Below the pieces are notes generated by a model. It ran no database searches. It was not told the origin of the DNA and was given only the letters and a program-made list of their open reading frames with translations. From an uncultured Nitrospira sp. (GTDB lineage Bacteria; Nitrospirota; Nitrospiria; Nitrospirales; Nitrospiraceae): DNA of 64,000 bases. The number at the start of each line of letters is the position of its first letter. The stretch's first letter is position 1. Below are positions 9,164 through 18,666 of this stretch, one piece after another. The stretch covers positions 25,851-89,850 of the forward strand of contig CABVRX010000014.1 of NCBI GenBank assembly GCA_902500825.1. The letters are read 5' to 3'. A program made the translations under genes and the position numbers.

Positions 9164-11779
9164 ATGAAGACCATTCCAATAATCCAGTCCACTCCGCCAG
9201 CTGGGCTAGATATCGACCCAGTCTGCGGGATGACGGTCGATCCCAAACAGGCCGCCGTTTCATATCAATATGCGGGACGGACTTATTATTTCTGCAACCA
9301 GTCCTGCCTAGATCGGTTTAATACTGATCCAGAGCAATATCTGAAACCGGCACAGACGGTGGACTCACACATCGACCCTGTGTGTGGCATGACAGTGCAA
9401 CCTTCTACGGCGGCTGGTTCATACGAGTATGGCGGCAAAACATACTACTTCTGTGCCGCCAGATGTCTCGAAAAGTTTCGCGCCGATCCTGTGTATTACC
9501 GGACCCTGCCTGATCAACGGACTCAAAAAGCAACGTCTGTTCCAGCTGGCGAAATAGTGAAGTATGTCTGCCCGATGGACCCCGAGGTTCTCGAGACCAA
9601 ACCGGGAGCTTGTCCCAAGTGCGGCATGGCGTTGGAGCCGGCTGACGTAACGGCTGCGAGTACACGCACCGAATACACCTGTCCCATGCACCCTGAAATC
9701 GTCCAGTCAGAGCCGGGCGTTTGTCCGATCTGCGGGATGGCCTTAGAGCCGCGCACGGTGACGGCGGAGGAAGCCAATCCTGAACTGGTCGATATGACCC
9801 GGCGGTTCTGGCAGAGTGTCACCCTCGGCTCACCCATTCTCGCGTTGATGATTTCCGATATGCTTCCGGGCCAACCGTTACAGCACCTCTTTTCTGGAAG
9901 AGCCTTGGTCTGGTTTCAGTTCGTCCTGGCGACGCCGGTCGTCATCTGGGCCGGCTGGCCGCTCTTTCAACGGGCTTGGACCTCACTCGTCAATCGTCAC
10001 CTTAATATGTTTACCCTGATCGGCCTCGGGACTGGAGCGGCTTATCTGTACAGCGTTGCGGCCACGCTTGTCCCGGAGTTGTTCCCCGCCTCGTTCCGTG
10101 TCCACGGCGGTGAGCTCGCCGTCTATTTTGAGCCGGCCGTGGCCATCGTCGCTCTGGTTCTGCTGGGACAGGTGCTGGAATTGCGGGCGCGTAGTCGAAC
10201 CAGCAGTGCCCTCAAGGCGCTCTTGGGGCTTGCGCCGAAAACGGCGCGGATTGTCCGGCCTGATGGTCGCGAAGAGGATGTCCTATTGGAACAAGTTCAA
10301 GTCGGCGATCAGCTGCGCGTTCGGCCTGGGGAAAAGATTCCTGTCGATGGTGTGGTGCTGGAAGGAATGAGTGCCGTTGACGAATCCATGGTGACCGGTG
10401 AGTCGATTCCGGTTGAGAAGCAACCTGGTCAGAAAGTGGTCGGTGCGACCGTCAATGGGACAGGCAGTTTTGTGATGCGCACCGAGCGGGTCGGTCGAGA
10501 GACATTGCTGGCGCAAATCGTGCGGATGGTCAGTGAGGCGCAACGCACCAGGGCGCCGATTCAACGATTGACCGATGTTTTCGCCGCCTATTTTGTGCCG
10601 ATTGTGATTCTGGTCGCCGCTGTCACCTTCATCATCTGGGCGCTCTACGGCCCAGAACCTCGGATGGCCTATGCCTTGCTCAACGCCGTCGCGGTGCTGA
10701 TCATTGCCTGCCCCTGTGCCTTAGGACTCGCGACACCCATGTCGATCATGGTCGGGACAGGGCGCGGCGCGACGGCAGGTGTGCTGATCCGCAATGCCGA
10801 AGCATTGGAAACGTTGGCGAAGGTCGATGTCCTGGTCGTCGATAAGACGGGTACGCTCACGGAAGGCAAACCGCACCTGATGACAGTCGCTTCTTTCCCA
10901 AACGTAACGGAGAATGAATTGCTTCGGCTTGCATCGGGCCTAGAGCAGAACAGCGAACATCCGCTGGCGGCGGCCATTGTGTCTGGCGCTCGGGATCGGG
11001 GGATCGTTCCGGCCAAGACGCAGAGCTTTCGTTCTCTCACAGGGAAGGGAGTGACTGGGACGGTCGAGGACCGTGTAGTGGCCGTGGGCACCGTGCCGTT
11101 TCTCAACGAATTGAACGTCGAGACCGCGTCGTTATTATTCCAGGCTGAACCGCTGAGGCAGGACGGCCAGACCGTCATGTTCGCGGCAATCGACGGCAAG
11201 CCTGCGGGGTTGCTGGGTGTGGCTGATCCGGTCAAGTCCACTACGCCGGAGGCCATCGATTTGTTGCATCGTGAAGGGCTGCGGCTTGTGATGTTGACCG
11301 GCGACAGCAAGATCACCGCGCAGGCGGTGGCGCGCCGGCTACAGATCGACGAAGTGCAGGCGGAAGTCTTGCCTGAGCAAAAGGCGGCGGTCATCAAACA
11401 GCTTCAAGCCGACGGTCATGTGGTCGCGATGGCCGGTGACGGCATCAACGATGCGCTGGCCTTGGCGCAGGCGCAGGTAGGGATTGCCATGGGGACGGGA
11501 ACGGACGTCGCGATGGAAAGCGCTGGGGTTACGCTCGTGAAGGGTGATCTTCGAGCCATCGCCCGGGCTCGGCGCTTGAGCCACGGAACGATGCGCAACA
11601 TCCGGCAGAATCTGTTCTTCGCTTTTGTCTATAACACCCTGGGCGTGCCAATCGCAGCCGGCGTCCTCTATCCGTTCGTCGGAGTTCTCTTGAGCCCCAT
11701 GATCGCGAGCGCAGCGATGACATTCAGTTCCGTGTCGGTCATCGCAAATGCGCTCCGATTGCGAAGAGTAGCCTTGTGA
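9164..11779 (+). CDS. Copper-type P1B ATPase with YHS and HMBD N-terminal domains
   Basis: Membrane ATPase of the P1B class that exports Cu(I)/Ag(I), about 871 aa (CopA-like). The start is placed at ATG 9164 because AGGGAGG lies 6 bases upstream; an in-frame GTG at 9131 has no good site. The N-terminus has two YHS domains (DPVCGMTV...YFC-N/A-x-C) and two short metal-binding motifs of the CPMDPEV...[10 protein letters not shown] type, in place of the usual GMTCxxC domains. The core has TGES (about 410), the CPC transport motif (about 514), DKTGT (about 560) and GDGIND (about 756). The CPC motif and the final-helix region fit the Cu(I) class. The Met-rich lipoprotein upstream and the peroxiredoxin downstream are separate units. 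Confidence 0.93.
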   Translation: MKTIPIIQSTPPAGLDIDPVCGMTVDPKQAAVSYQYAGRTYYFCNQSCLDRFNTDPEQYLKPAQTVDSHIDPVCGMTVQPSTAAGSYEYGGKTYYFCAARCLEKFRADPVYYRTLPDQRTQKATSVPAGEIVKYVCPMDPEVLETKPGACPKCGMALEPADVTAASTRTEYTCPMHPEIVQSEPGVCPICGMALEPRTVTAEEANPELVDMTRRFWQSVTLGSPILALMISDMLPGQPLQHLFSGRALVWFQFVLATPVVIWAGWPLFQRAWTSLVNRHLNMFTLIGLGTGAAYLYSVAATLVPELFPASFRVHGGELAVYFEPAVAIVALVLLGQVLELRARSRTSSALKALLGLAPKTARIVRPDGREEDVLLEQVQVGDQLRVRPGEKIPVDGVVLEGMSAVDESMVTGESIPVEKQPGQKVVGATVNGTGSFVMRTERVGRETLLAQIVRMVSEAQRTRAPIQRLTDVFAAYFVPIVILVAAVTFIIWALYGPEPRMAYALLNAVAVLIIACPCALGLATPMSIMVGTGRGATAGVLIRNAEALETLAKVDVLVVDKTGTLTEGKPHLMTVASFPNVTENELLRLASGLEQNSEHPLAAAIVSGARDRGIVPAKTQSFRSLTGKGVTGTVEDRVVAVGTVPFLNELNVETASLLFQAEPLRQDGQTVMFAAIDGKPAGLLGVADPVKSTTPEAIDLLHREGLRLVMLTGDSKITAQAVARRLQIDEVQAEVLPEQKAAVIKQLQADGHVVAMAGDGINDALALAQAQVGIAMGTGTDVAMESAGVTLVKGDLRAIARARRLSHGTMRNIRQNLFFAFVYNTLGVPIAAGVLYPFVGVLLSPMIASAAMTFSSVSVIANALRLRRVAL

Positions 11780-12074
11780 CGCTTCAGGAGTTTGTTTAGG
11801 AACGGCTCGCGTCTTTGTAGAAGCTGTGGGCTCGAAAGCGGCGCGGATGAGTTTGACGGCAATGTTCTTGGATCAATTTCTAGATGAGGATAAGCGGGCA
11901 TTCTTCCACTTCCCGATCTTTATCCGTGTATATCTTGGGATTTTGCGTTCTTGCGCTCGTTTAAGATGTCCGATGGATAGAAATGCCGGAGAAATATGTA
12001 GTTCTTCTGCGCGCGCGCCGCCAGGAGGGAAGTATTGCACTGAGTATTTTCACCGCTATACAAGGAGATATGCC

Positions 12075-12710
12075 ATGGCAATACGATTGGGCGACGAGGC
12101 GCCGAACTTTACGGCAGAGACGACGGAGGGTACCATCAATTTTCACGAATGGCTGGGGAACAGCTGGGGGATCTTGTTTTCGCATCCGAAAGACTACACC
12201 CCGGTTTGCACGACAGAGTTGGGGACGATGGCTAAAATCACGCCGGAGTTCAAAAAACGAGGCGTAAATGTGATGGCCGTCAGCGTCGATCCGATGGATT
12301 CCCATAAAGGCTGGATCAACGATATCAATGAAACCCAAAGAACGACGGTGAATTATCCCATCATCGCCGATCCGGATAAGAAGGTAGCGACGCTGTACGA
12401 TATGATCCATCCCAACGCCATCGACAATATGACGGTGCGATCGGTCTTTATCATCGGTCCGGACAAAAAGGTCAAGCTCACCTTGACCTATCCTGCTTCC
12501 TGCGGCCGGAACTTCGATGAGCTGTTGAGAGTGATCGACTCTCTTCAACTGACCTCGAAGTATAAGGTCGCCACTCCGGCGAACTGGAAAGACGGCGAGG
12601 ATTGCATCATTACTCCCGCCGTCGGCGACGCCGAAGCGAAAGATCTCTTCCCCAAGGGGTTCAAGACCGTGAAGCCCTATTTGCGCTATACGCCGCAGCC
12701 GAATCGGTAA
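12075..12710 (+). CDS. 1-Cys peroxiredoxin, Prx6 family
   Basis: Cytosolic thiol peroxidase that reduces hydrogen and organic peroxides, 211 aa, the normal length for Prx6. The start MAIRLGDEAPNF has AAGGAG 7 bases upstream; a longer in-frame extension to 11826 has no family similarity. The peroxidatic Cys lies in DYTPVCTTELG (about residue 47), with Arg in MTVRSVFII and the C-terminal dimer region ending GFKTVKPYLRYTP. It would protect against the oxidative stress of copper and mercury. It stands alone, with 296 bp upstream and a palindrome downstream. Confidence 0.93.
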   Translation: MAIRLGDEAPNFTAETTEGTINFHEWLGNSWGILFSHPKDYTPVCTTELGTMAKITPEFKKRGVNVMAVSVDPMDSHKGWINDINETQRTTVNYPIIADPDKKVATLYDMIHPNAIDNMTVRSVFIIGPDKKVKLTLTYPASCGRNFDELLRVIDSLQLTSKYKVATPANWKDGEDCIITPAVGDAEAKDLFPKGFKTVKPYLRYTPQPNR

Positions 12711-12732
12711 GTTTTGGGAGCCAGAGTGAGCA

Positions 12733-12762
12733 AGGCAGAAGGTGCAGCTGCACCTTCTGCCT
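12733..12762. repeat. 30-base perfect palindrome after the peroxiredoxin gene
   Basis: Two 15-base arms, from AGGCAGAAGG to CCTTCTGCCT, pair without a loop. There is no T-run after it, so it is a weak terminator at best; a protein-binding site or an mRNA 3-prime stabilising hairpin is possible. Confidence 0.6.
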
Positions 12763-12918
12763 GGTGCTCTTCAAAGGCTCGCGAAGTCCTTCTTGCAGAG
12801 AAGTGCCAGGTACCCCATGCGCAGTTTATTGCGATTTCAGTGATGTCTGCCGGGTCTCCGGTTGTATGCATTTCATGCCAGGCGACATGGATTGTAAAGC
12901 GGATAAAGGGGGCTGGTT

Positions 12919-13392
12919 ATGGAATGCACTCTCAAGGAATTCTTTCGGCGTGACTCCAGCCGGATCTTTGTGATGTCCGTCATCCTCAACTATCCTTGGG
13001 AGCGCGCGCAATCCAGCCTCTACCTGACGAAAGATGGAACTGCTATCCCTTGGTGGCACTGCGCGCTTGCGAGTTTGGGCGACGGTCTCCTCGTCCTGCT
13101 CATGTTCTGGGCCGGTCGGGCTGTCTTTGGTAACCCAGGATGGTTTGACCGTCCTGGTCTACGAGGCTATCTGCTCATGGCCGTGACCGGGCTGATCATG
13201 ATCATTCCGCTGGACTGGCTCATGATTTCTAGGATGACGTGGTGGAGCTATACGGCTGACATGCCTCTCATGCCAGGGATTGGGATAGGCATCAGCCCAA
13301 TCGCCCAGATGCTACTGCTCCCGCCGTTGATCTTCCGGGTCGCCGCGATGTGGCGCAAGAAGAGTTGTCCCGATCAGAGACAAGTTGTCTAG
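12919..13392 (+). CDS. Integral membrane protein of unknown function
   Basis: A 157-residue protein with about four predicted membrane spans (around residues 45-65, 82-105 and 118-142, plus a weaker N-terminal one). It contains YPWERAQSSLY near the N-terminus and WWSYTADMPLMPGIGIGISPIAQM. A purine-rich stretch (AAAGGGGGC) lies just upstream. I do not recognise the family. The WE and Met/Pro-rich loops could bind a metal, but this is a guess. Confidence 0.6.
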   Translation: MECTLKEFFRRDSSRIFVMSVILNYPWERAQSSLYLTKDGTAIPWWHCALASLGDGLLVLLMFWAGRAVFGNPGWFDRPGLRGYLLMAVTGLIMIIPLDWLMISRMTWWSYTADMPLMPGIGIGISPIAQMLLLPPLIFRVAAMWRKKSCPDQRQVV

Positions 13393-13570
13393 AATCTGAT
13401 TCCAGACCTTCGTACATTTCACAAAGATGCCATGCCCATATCGTGGATTTTCGCGAGTCTATCCATCTTTGGCCTCCGACATACCCAAGGGTCTGTATCT
13501 TGCGAGACCCCTCACCTAGAGCCGTCGTCCCAAATGTGCCAGGGATACTGGTCGGAATCTTATCCTGCTC

Positions 13571-13918
13571 ATGATCGCGCAAACTCTCTCCATGTCATTG
13601 GTCGGGCTTCTGTTCGGGCTGACGTTTAACGCCTATGCCTGTCTGGTCCCATTGTATAGTGCCGGCCAAGCTCCCATGGATTGCGGATCGCCAAGTGATC
13701 AGCCGGTCCGGGAGTATTGCGATGTCTTTAAAACCTTCAGCGTCGAGCATGCCGATCATCACCTGCCGTGGCTTGATGTTCAGACCAGTTCCTTGGAAGA
13801 AACGAATTCGCTACCGCTTGTTACTACACCTGGCATCACAGTCCTCTCTCGTTTCTACGATAGCTTGGCCCCACCGGTGAACGAATTTCTCGCGAAACTG
13901 TCTGTCCTTCGATTGTGA
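13571..13918 (+). CDS. Small secreted Cys-containing protein, possible efflux-locus accessory
   Basis: A 115-residue protein with a signal-like helix (about 5-22) followed by CLVPLYSAGQAPMDCGSPSDQPVREYC. The pattern (one hydrophobic leader, several Cys, no other domain) recalls small periplasmic accessory proteins that precede RND efflux operons, such as CzcI. Similar short proteins occur at 22838 and 27353. The ribosome site is weak. It lies 179 bp after the membrane protein and 132 bp before the Csp-like gene. No function is assigned. Confidence 0.45.
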   Translation: MIAQTLSMSLVGLLFGLTFNAYACLVPLYSAGQAPMDCGSPSDQPVREYCDVFKTFSVEHADHHLPWLDVQTSSLEETNSLPLVTTPGITVLSRFYDSLAPPVNEFLAKLSVLRL

Positions 13919-14050
13919 TCTGCCCTTCCCTTGCCTGCCCCTTACGCGGGCTGACGTTCGTCACTGTGCCTTAACACTTGCTTTTATAAACGACCTCAGT
14001 CTGCGAGGCAGCCCGTCTCGCAGCATGGTCAATAGAAAGGACGGTCTCCA

Positions 14051-14401
14051 ATGGCTCATCAACATCAATCGTGTCTGGATGCTTGTGTCCAATGTGCCGA
14101 AGAGTGCGAATCGTGCGGCAATCAGTGTCTCGGCGAGATGCCGGAATGTGCGCGGCTGTGTATCGATTGCGCAGACCAGTGTTGGGATTGCGCGGCCTTC
14201 ATCAGTCGTGACTCCCGCTTCATCGCAGAGCTTTGCGGCGTGTGTGCCACCATTTGTGACGCCTGCGCGGCCGAATGCGAAAAACATCAAAACGAGCATT
14301 GCCGGCGATGTGCTGAGGCGTGTCGGCGCTGTGCGGAAGAATGCCGGAAAGTGGCCGCCGGCGCGGGGACACGACAACAGCCAGCCGGAGTTCGAAAATA
14401 A
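14051..14401 (+). CDS. Four-helix-bundle copper-binding protein (Csp3-like, DUF326)
   Basis: Cytosolic copper-storage protein, 116 aa, with about 21 cysteines in repeated CxxxC/CxxC spacings (for example CLDACVQCAEECESC and HCRRCAEACRRCAEEC). Cys-rich helices of this type bind many Cu(I) ions inside a four-helix bundle. No signal peptide is present, so it is the cytosolic Csp3 kind instead of the exported Csp1. A decayed C-terminal fragment of a similar protein lies on the minus strand at 46048. AAAGGA lies about 10 bases upstream. Confidence 0.87.
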   Translation: MAHQHQSCLDACVQCAEECESCGNQCLGEMPECARLCIDCADQCWDCAAFISRDSRFIAELCGVCATICDACAAECEKHQNEHCRRCAEACRRCAEECRKVAAGAGTRQQPAGVRK

Positions 14402-14483
14402 AGCCATGCAAAACAGGGGGCGAGGTTCATCGAGCCTTGCCCCACTCGGTAAGACGTCTAGAAGATAAGAGAGGCCGCACTTG

Positions 14484-14591
14484 ATGGACGGCATGATGGG
14501 AATGGGCGCCGGGATGCTGATCTGGGGAATCGTCGGGATTCTGCTGATCGTGCTGCTTGTCCTGCTCATCGCGAAATTGTTGAAGAGTTGA
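14484..14591 (+). CDS. Tiny Met-rich single-span membrane protein
   Basis: A 35-residue protein, MDGMMGMGAGML followed by one long hydrophobic helix (about 12-31) and a Lys-rich end. The Met-rich amino end and membrane helix are clear; a function is not known. It is followed by a second tiny membrane protein (14623) with a similar Met-rich start, suggesting a pair. Confidence 0.5.
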   Translation: MDGMMGMGAGMLIWGIVGILLIVLLVLLIAKLLKS

Positions 14592-14622
14592 TTGCGCATT
14601 CTTTAGAGAAAGGGATGTTCCA

Positions 14623-14784
14623 ATGGAAGGGCAAATGATGCCAGGCACGATGATGGACGGGACTATGATGCTCTGCATGGTCGCCTCGGCGTTGTTCGCG
14701 TTGGTTGTCGCAGTCACCGTCATTGTTCAGGCGGTCCTCCTCTCGAAGATTCTCGGAGAAGTCCGGAAATTGAAGAAGTCCTGA
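14623..14784 (+). CDS. Tiny Met-rich membrane protein
   Basis: A 53-residue protein beginning MEGQMMPGTMMDGTMM, then a membrane helix (about 15-38) and a charged tail SKILGEVRKLKKS. AAAGGGA lies 8 bases upstream. It pairs with the 35-residue protein just before it; both have Met-rich starts, so a copper-related membrane role is possible. Family not recognised. Confidence 0.55.
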   Translation: MEGQMMPGTMMDGTMMLCMVASALFALVVAVTVIVQAVLLSKILGEVRKLKKS

Positions 14785-14799
14785 TCAGGGAGATGCGCC

Positions 14800-15120
14800 A
14801 TGCTGACATTTCGGGACATTCACAATTGTGAAGGCTACTTCTATAACGTGGAGACAAGGGACATTCTGCGCAATGTCGGACCGGGTCAGACCCACTGCTG
14901 GACTGAAGGCTCATGGGCCAAGGTCGATCCTGACCACGGCCTGGACGTTCCTCAATACGAATTGATCACGGCGGATATCTCAGCCTCCTTTGGGGAGGTA
15001 CAACGAGAGGCCGAAAACAAGTATGGCCAGTCCGCTGGACGCTTTATTCATCGTCAGACGGCCGTGCAGCTGGATGGTGCGGTGGTCACGGAAGAAGCGA
15101 GGGTAAAGAAAGCCCCATAA
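14800..15120 (+). CDS. Conserved-looking hypothetical protein
   Basis: A 106-residue soluble protein with no signal peptide. It has one Cys near the start (DIHNCEGYFYNVETRD), another in PGQTHCWTEGSWAKVDPDHG, and a charged C-terminal half. It starts 16 bp after the tiny membrane protein, with AGGGAG upstream, so it may be part of the same transcript. No family is recognised. Confidence 0.55.
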   Translation: MLTFRDIHNCEGYFYNVETRDILRNVGPGQTHCWTEGSWAKVDPDHGLDVPQYELITADISASFGEVQREAENKYGQSAGRFIHRQTAVQLDGAVVTEEARVKKAP

Positions 15121-15158
15121 TCTTAACAACGGTTTACTGGCGGAAAGAGGAGAATGCT

Positions 15159-15662
15159 ATGACACAGAGAAAAAGTGCTCTGTTACACATCGCCGTCGGA
15201 TTGGGTCTCCTCTGCTCAACGGTCCTCATGCCCCCGCCGACGCCTGCCGAGATGAACACTCCGCAGTCACAACAGGGAAGCGGAGACATGAAAGGCATGA
15301 AGCAAATGATGGGGGAGTGCCGAGCGCATCATGACAAGGCGTATCAGGCCATCGACCAGATGATGACGAAAATGGAAAAGGCCCAGCGAGCGAACGACGC
15401 GACCAAGATGCGAGCGACGTTAGAAGCAAGCCAGAACGGCCTGGCCGATCTGAAACAGGATATGGCGGCTTGCAAGAACATGATGAGCATGATGGACAAG
15501 ATGGAGAGCGGGATGAGCGGGCATATGGGTGAGATGAGCGGGCATATGGGTGAGATGGGCGGCATGCGCGAAGGCATGGGCATGCGCGAGGGAGGAATGG
15601 GCAGCATGATGGAGGGTATGCGCGGAGGAATGGGCGGCATGATGGAGCGGAAGGGCCGATAG
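15159..15662 (+). CDS. Secreted Met/His-rich protein, putative copper-binding
   Basis: A 167-residue protein with a signal peptide (about 1-31, cleavage after TPA). The middle is helical and charged (KAYQAIDQMMTKMEKAQ), and the tail is low-complexity Met/Gly/Glu/His with repeated SGHMGEM and GGMREGM units. Met-rich periplasmic tails usually bind Cu(I) or Ag(I). The tail repeats may have arisen by slippage of a short direct repeat. AGGAG precedes the start. Confidence 0.65.
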   Translation: MTQRKSALLHIAVGLGLLCSTVLMPPPTPAEMNTPQSQQGSGDMKGMKQMMGECRAHHDKAYQAIDQMMTKMEKAQRANDATKMRATLEASQNGLADLKQDMAACKNMMSMMDKMESGMSGHMGEMSGHMGEMGGMREGMGMREGGMGSMMEGMRGGMGGMMERKGR

Positions 15663-15697
15663 ACAAACGCTTGCGGCGCAGTCCGAGATGGATACCA

Positions 15698-16780
15698 ATG
15701 AGCGAGACGATTCTCATCACCGGCAGCAGCGGTCTGATTGGTTACCCGCTCTCTCAGCGTTTGGCCGATCAGTTTGGGGTAGTCGGCTTGGATCGTCAAG
15801 GCCCGCCACACCCTCCGCCGAATGTGGATTGCGTGTCGGTGGATCTTACGTCAGACGAAAGTGTGCAAGACGGGCTCACCTACGTGCGCGAACGTTATGG
15901 AGACACCCTCGCCTCGGTCCTGCATCTGGCCGCTTACTATGATTTCTCAGGCGAGCCGAGCCGGAAGTATGATGAGATCACCGTGAAGGGCACGCAGCGG
16001 TTGCTGCGTGCGCTGCAAGCATTTCGCGTCGAGCAGTTTATCTTTTCCAGCACGATGCTCGTCCACGCCCCCTGCGAGCCGGGGCAGCGCATCAACGAAG
16101 ACTGGCCGCTCGAGCCGAAGTGGGCCTATCCGAAATCCAAGGTTGAGACCGAGACCCTTATCCGCGCCGAGAGGGGAAGCCTCCCCGTCGTCCTGCTCCG
16201 CATCGCCGGCGTCTACAACGACCGGTGCCACTCGATTCCCTTAGCGCATCAGATTCAACGGATCTATGAGCGCAAGCTGGTCAGCCATGTCTTCCCGGGC
16301 CACATCGCCCATGGGCAGTCGTTCCTGCATCTCGACGATCTCATCGAGGCCTTCGTGCTCCTTATCAAGCGCCGAGCGCAATTACCCTCTGAGCTGCCGC
16401 TCCTCGTCGGTGAGGCCGAGACGCTGACCTATGATGAACTCCAACATCAATTCGGCCGCCTGAACCATGGCGAGGAGTGGGACACGCGCGAAATTCCAAA
16501 GACGGTCGCCAAAGCCGGCGCTTGGTTGCAAGACGCCATGCCGGGTGAAGAACCATTCATCAAGCCGTGGATGATCAATCTCGCCGACGATCATTATGTC
16601 CTAGATATCACGCGCGCGCATGACCTGCTCGGCTGGCGGCCGAAGCGCTCGCTCCGCGAAACGCTCCCACTGATGATCTCGGCGCTGAACGAAGACCCGC
16701 TTGGATGGTACCGCGAGCACAAACTGGAGCCGCCTTCACGGCTCGCACAAGGTCCACAAACCAGGACGGAAGAACGGTGA
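15698..16780 (+). CDS. NAD-dependent epimerase/dehydratase (extended SDR)
   Basis: Cytosolic NAD(P)-binding sugar-nucleotide-epimerase-like protein, about 360 aa. The Rossmann motif TGSSGLIGYP is at the N-terminus, YPKSK (Tyr/Lys catalytic pair) about residue 145, and LLRIAGVYND the substrate wall. The start MSETILITG is chosen since the upstream residues lack similarity. It overlaps the next gene by one base (TGATG), so it is likely cotranscribed with the SPW-VKOR gene. Substrate unknown. Confidence 0.85.
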   Translation: MSETILITGSSGLIGYPLSQRLADQFGVVGLDRQGPPHPPPNVDCVSVDLTSDESVQDGLTYVRERYGDTLASVLHLAAYYDFSGEPSRKYDEITVKGTQRLLRALQAFRVEQFIFSSTMLVHAPCEPGQRINEDWPLEPKWAYPKSKVETETLIRAERGSLPVVLLRIAGVYNDRCHSIPLAHQIQRIYERKLVSHVFPGHIAHGQSFLHLDDLIEAFVLLIKRRAQLPSELPLLVGEAETLTYDELQHQFGRLNHGEEWDTREIPKTVAKAGAWLQDAMPGEEPFIKPWMINLADDHYVLDITRAHDLLGWRPKRSLRETLPLMISALNEDPLGWYREHKLEPPSRLAQGPQTRTEER

Positions 16781-18189
16781 TGGCAACTCGTCACGCGACT
16801 CACCAGGAACATCAGCGCCCCATGCAGCAGGCGCCGATGGACGAAACGCACGAAGGAATGTCGCCTCAAGAGCATGAGGCGATGCTCCTGGAGAATCATA
16901 AAAAGTTCCTGTGGACCTACTATACGAATCTTCTGCTGGGCGTCTGGCTACTCACAAGCCCCGTGACCTTCGGCTATCAGAGCGCCGGCATGATATGGAG
17001 CGATATCGCCAGCGGGGGACTCGTATTACTTTTTGGGACGCTGGCGCTGTTTCGTCGGGCCTGGGCCGGATGGGTCGTGTGCGTTACAGGGATCTGGCTG
17101 CTGTTCGCGCCACTGGTGTTCTGGGCTCCATCCGCAGCCGCCTATCTCAATGATACGGTCGTCGGCAGTCTCCTGATCGCCCTCTCCGTGCTCATCCCCG
17201 GCATGCCGGGCATGGGCTGGATGGAAATGCCCGGCCCTGAGATCCCGCCGGGGTGGACGTACAACCCTTCGACCTGGCTGCAGCGTGGACCGATCATTGC
17301 CCTAGCCTTTGTCGGATTCTTCATCGCGAGATACTTGGCAGCCTATCAGTTGGGACATATCCCGGCCGCCTGGGACCCCTTCTTCGGCGAAAGTACCCAG
17401 AAGGTCCTCACCTCCAAGGTCTCGAAAGCCTGGCCGATTTCTGACGCGGGCTTGGGCGCACTCTCGTACATGTTAGAAGCCCTGTCCGGGTATATGGGGG
17501 ACAGCCGACGCTGGCGCACGATGCCCTGGATGGTCCTCATGTTCGCCCTGTTGGTCGTCCCGCTCGGCGCCACCAGCATTATCCTCGTCATTCTGCAACC
17601 TATCTCGATCGGCATGTGGTGCACGCTCTGTCTGGTTGCCGCCGTCGCTATGCTCATCATGGTGCCATTGGCCGTTGATGAGGTGATCGCGATGGGCCAG
17701 TTCATGGTGGAGAGCCGGCGAGCAGGCAAGCCGTTTTGGCGGACATTCTGGAAAGGCGGCAGCATTGACGGCGGCGGGCCGGATAGACGCTCCCCGGATT
17801 TTGGTGCATCGGCCTCTGCGGTCGGTCCTGCCATGACTTGGGGCGTCACGCTCCCATGGCCGCTCGCCGTCAGCACGGCATTGGGAATCTGGCTGATGAT
17901 AGCCCCATCACTCTTGGGAACAATAGGGACCGCCGCTGACTCCGATCATTTGGTTGGCGCGCTGGTCGTCACCTTCAGCGTGATTGCGTGGGCCGAAGTT
18001 ACCCGGGCCGCACGATGGTTCAACGCCTTGTTTAGCGTCTGGCTCCTCGCGGCGCCATGGTTCTTGGTCGGCGGAACGTTGACGGCAACTCTCAATGATC
18101 TCGTCGTTGGTCTGTTACTTTTAATCATGAGCCTGCCTCGCGGAGCCATACGCGAACGATACGCAAGCTGGAATCGGTATATTGTCTAA
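16780..18189 (+). CDS. SPW-repeat membrane protein with VKOR-type domain
   Basis: About 469 aa integral membrane protein with many helices. Two SPW-type segments (LLLGVWLLTSPVTFGY and a later WLMIAPSLL) flank a vitamin K epoxide reductase-like domain with WCTLCLVAAV, a CxxC redox motif (near residue 283). VKOR proteins reoxidise DsbA-type thiol oxidases. The N-terminus is polar and His/Gln-rich. The start overlaps the epimerase stop. The combination suggests a role in envelope thiol redox, which is inference. Confidence 0.75.
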   Translation: MATRHATHQEHQRPMQQAPMDETHEGMSPQEHEAMLLENHKKFLWTYYTNLLLGVWLLTSPVTFGYQSAGMIWSDIASGGLVLLFGTLALFRRAWAGWVVCVTGIWLLFAPLVFWAPSAAAYLNDTVVGSLLIALSVLIPGMPGMGWMEMPGPEIPPGWTYNPSTWLQRGPIIALAFVGFFIARYLAAYQLGHIPAAWDPFFGESTQKVLTSKVSKAWPISDAGLGALSYMLEALSGYMGDSRRWRTMPWMVLMFALLVVPLGATSIILVILQPISIGMWCTLCLVAAVAMLIMVPLAVDEVIAMGQFMVESRRAGKPFWRTFWKGGSIDGGGPDRRSPDFGASASAVGPAMTWGVTLPWPLAVSTALGIWLMIAPSLLGTIGTAADSDHLVGALVVTFSVIAWAEVTRAARWFNALFSVWLLAAPWFLVGGTLTATLNDLVVGLLLLIMSLPRGAIRERYASWNRYIV

Positions 18190-18213
18190 ACATCAGACGT
18201 AAGGAGCTTGACG

Positions 18214-18525
18214 ATGAAGCAATTATGGACTCTTCTCATGGCCCTCTTCGTTCCACCGCTGTTCATGGCTTGCGGGATGAGCACGCAATATGAGAAGGCA
18301 GACTGCGCGACGCTGTCCGGCAAAGATGCATTGAGATGTGTAGATTATCGCCAACGGAAAGCCAACGCAGAGATCAGCCACGAGACAGCCGAACTGCTGA
18401 AAGGCTATCGGCAATGCATACACAAGCACGAGGGCGATATGACACAGGCCAAAGAAAGCTGTGCTCTGTATCGAGAAGGCCTGGAACGCATTGAACTGAG
18501 TAGCATGTCGTGTTCATGTATGTGA
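18214..18525 (+). CDS. Small Cys-rich lipoprotein-like protein
   Basis: A 103-residue protein with AAGGAG 7 bases upstream of ATG 18214. The hydrophobic leader ends with FMAC, a poor lipobox, so lipidation is uncertain. It has eight Cys in all: one in the leader, four in the mature body (DCATL, RCVDYR, QCIHKHEG, SCALYREG) and a SCSCM end. The body is otherwise helical and charged. It is convergent with the MerR gene. Family not recognised. Confidence 0.5.
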   Translation: MKQLWTLLMALFVPPLFMACGMSTQYEKADCATLSGKDALRCVDYRQRKANAEISHETAELLKGYRQCIHKHEGDMTQAKESCALYREGLERIELSSMSCSCM

Positions 18526-18666
18526 GGCGAAGGCACAAGGTCTTGCATTCGAGCAAAAGTAAAACCTCAATCTTGCGAGCAGTTTGCTGCTTCGTCAGAC
18601 GGGGATGCTCCGTCCACTAACGAGATACCCTTGTGCCGGATGGTGCTCGCGTGATGGAACGGAAAA

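Noticed and set aside
11826..12074. N-terminal extension of the peroxiredoxin
   Set aside because: No family match and the internal ATG 12075 has a good SD.
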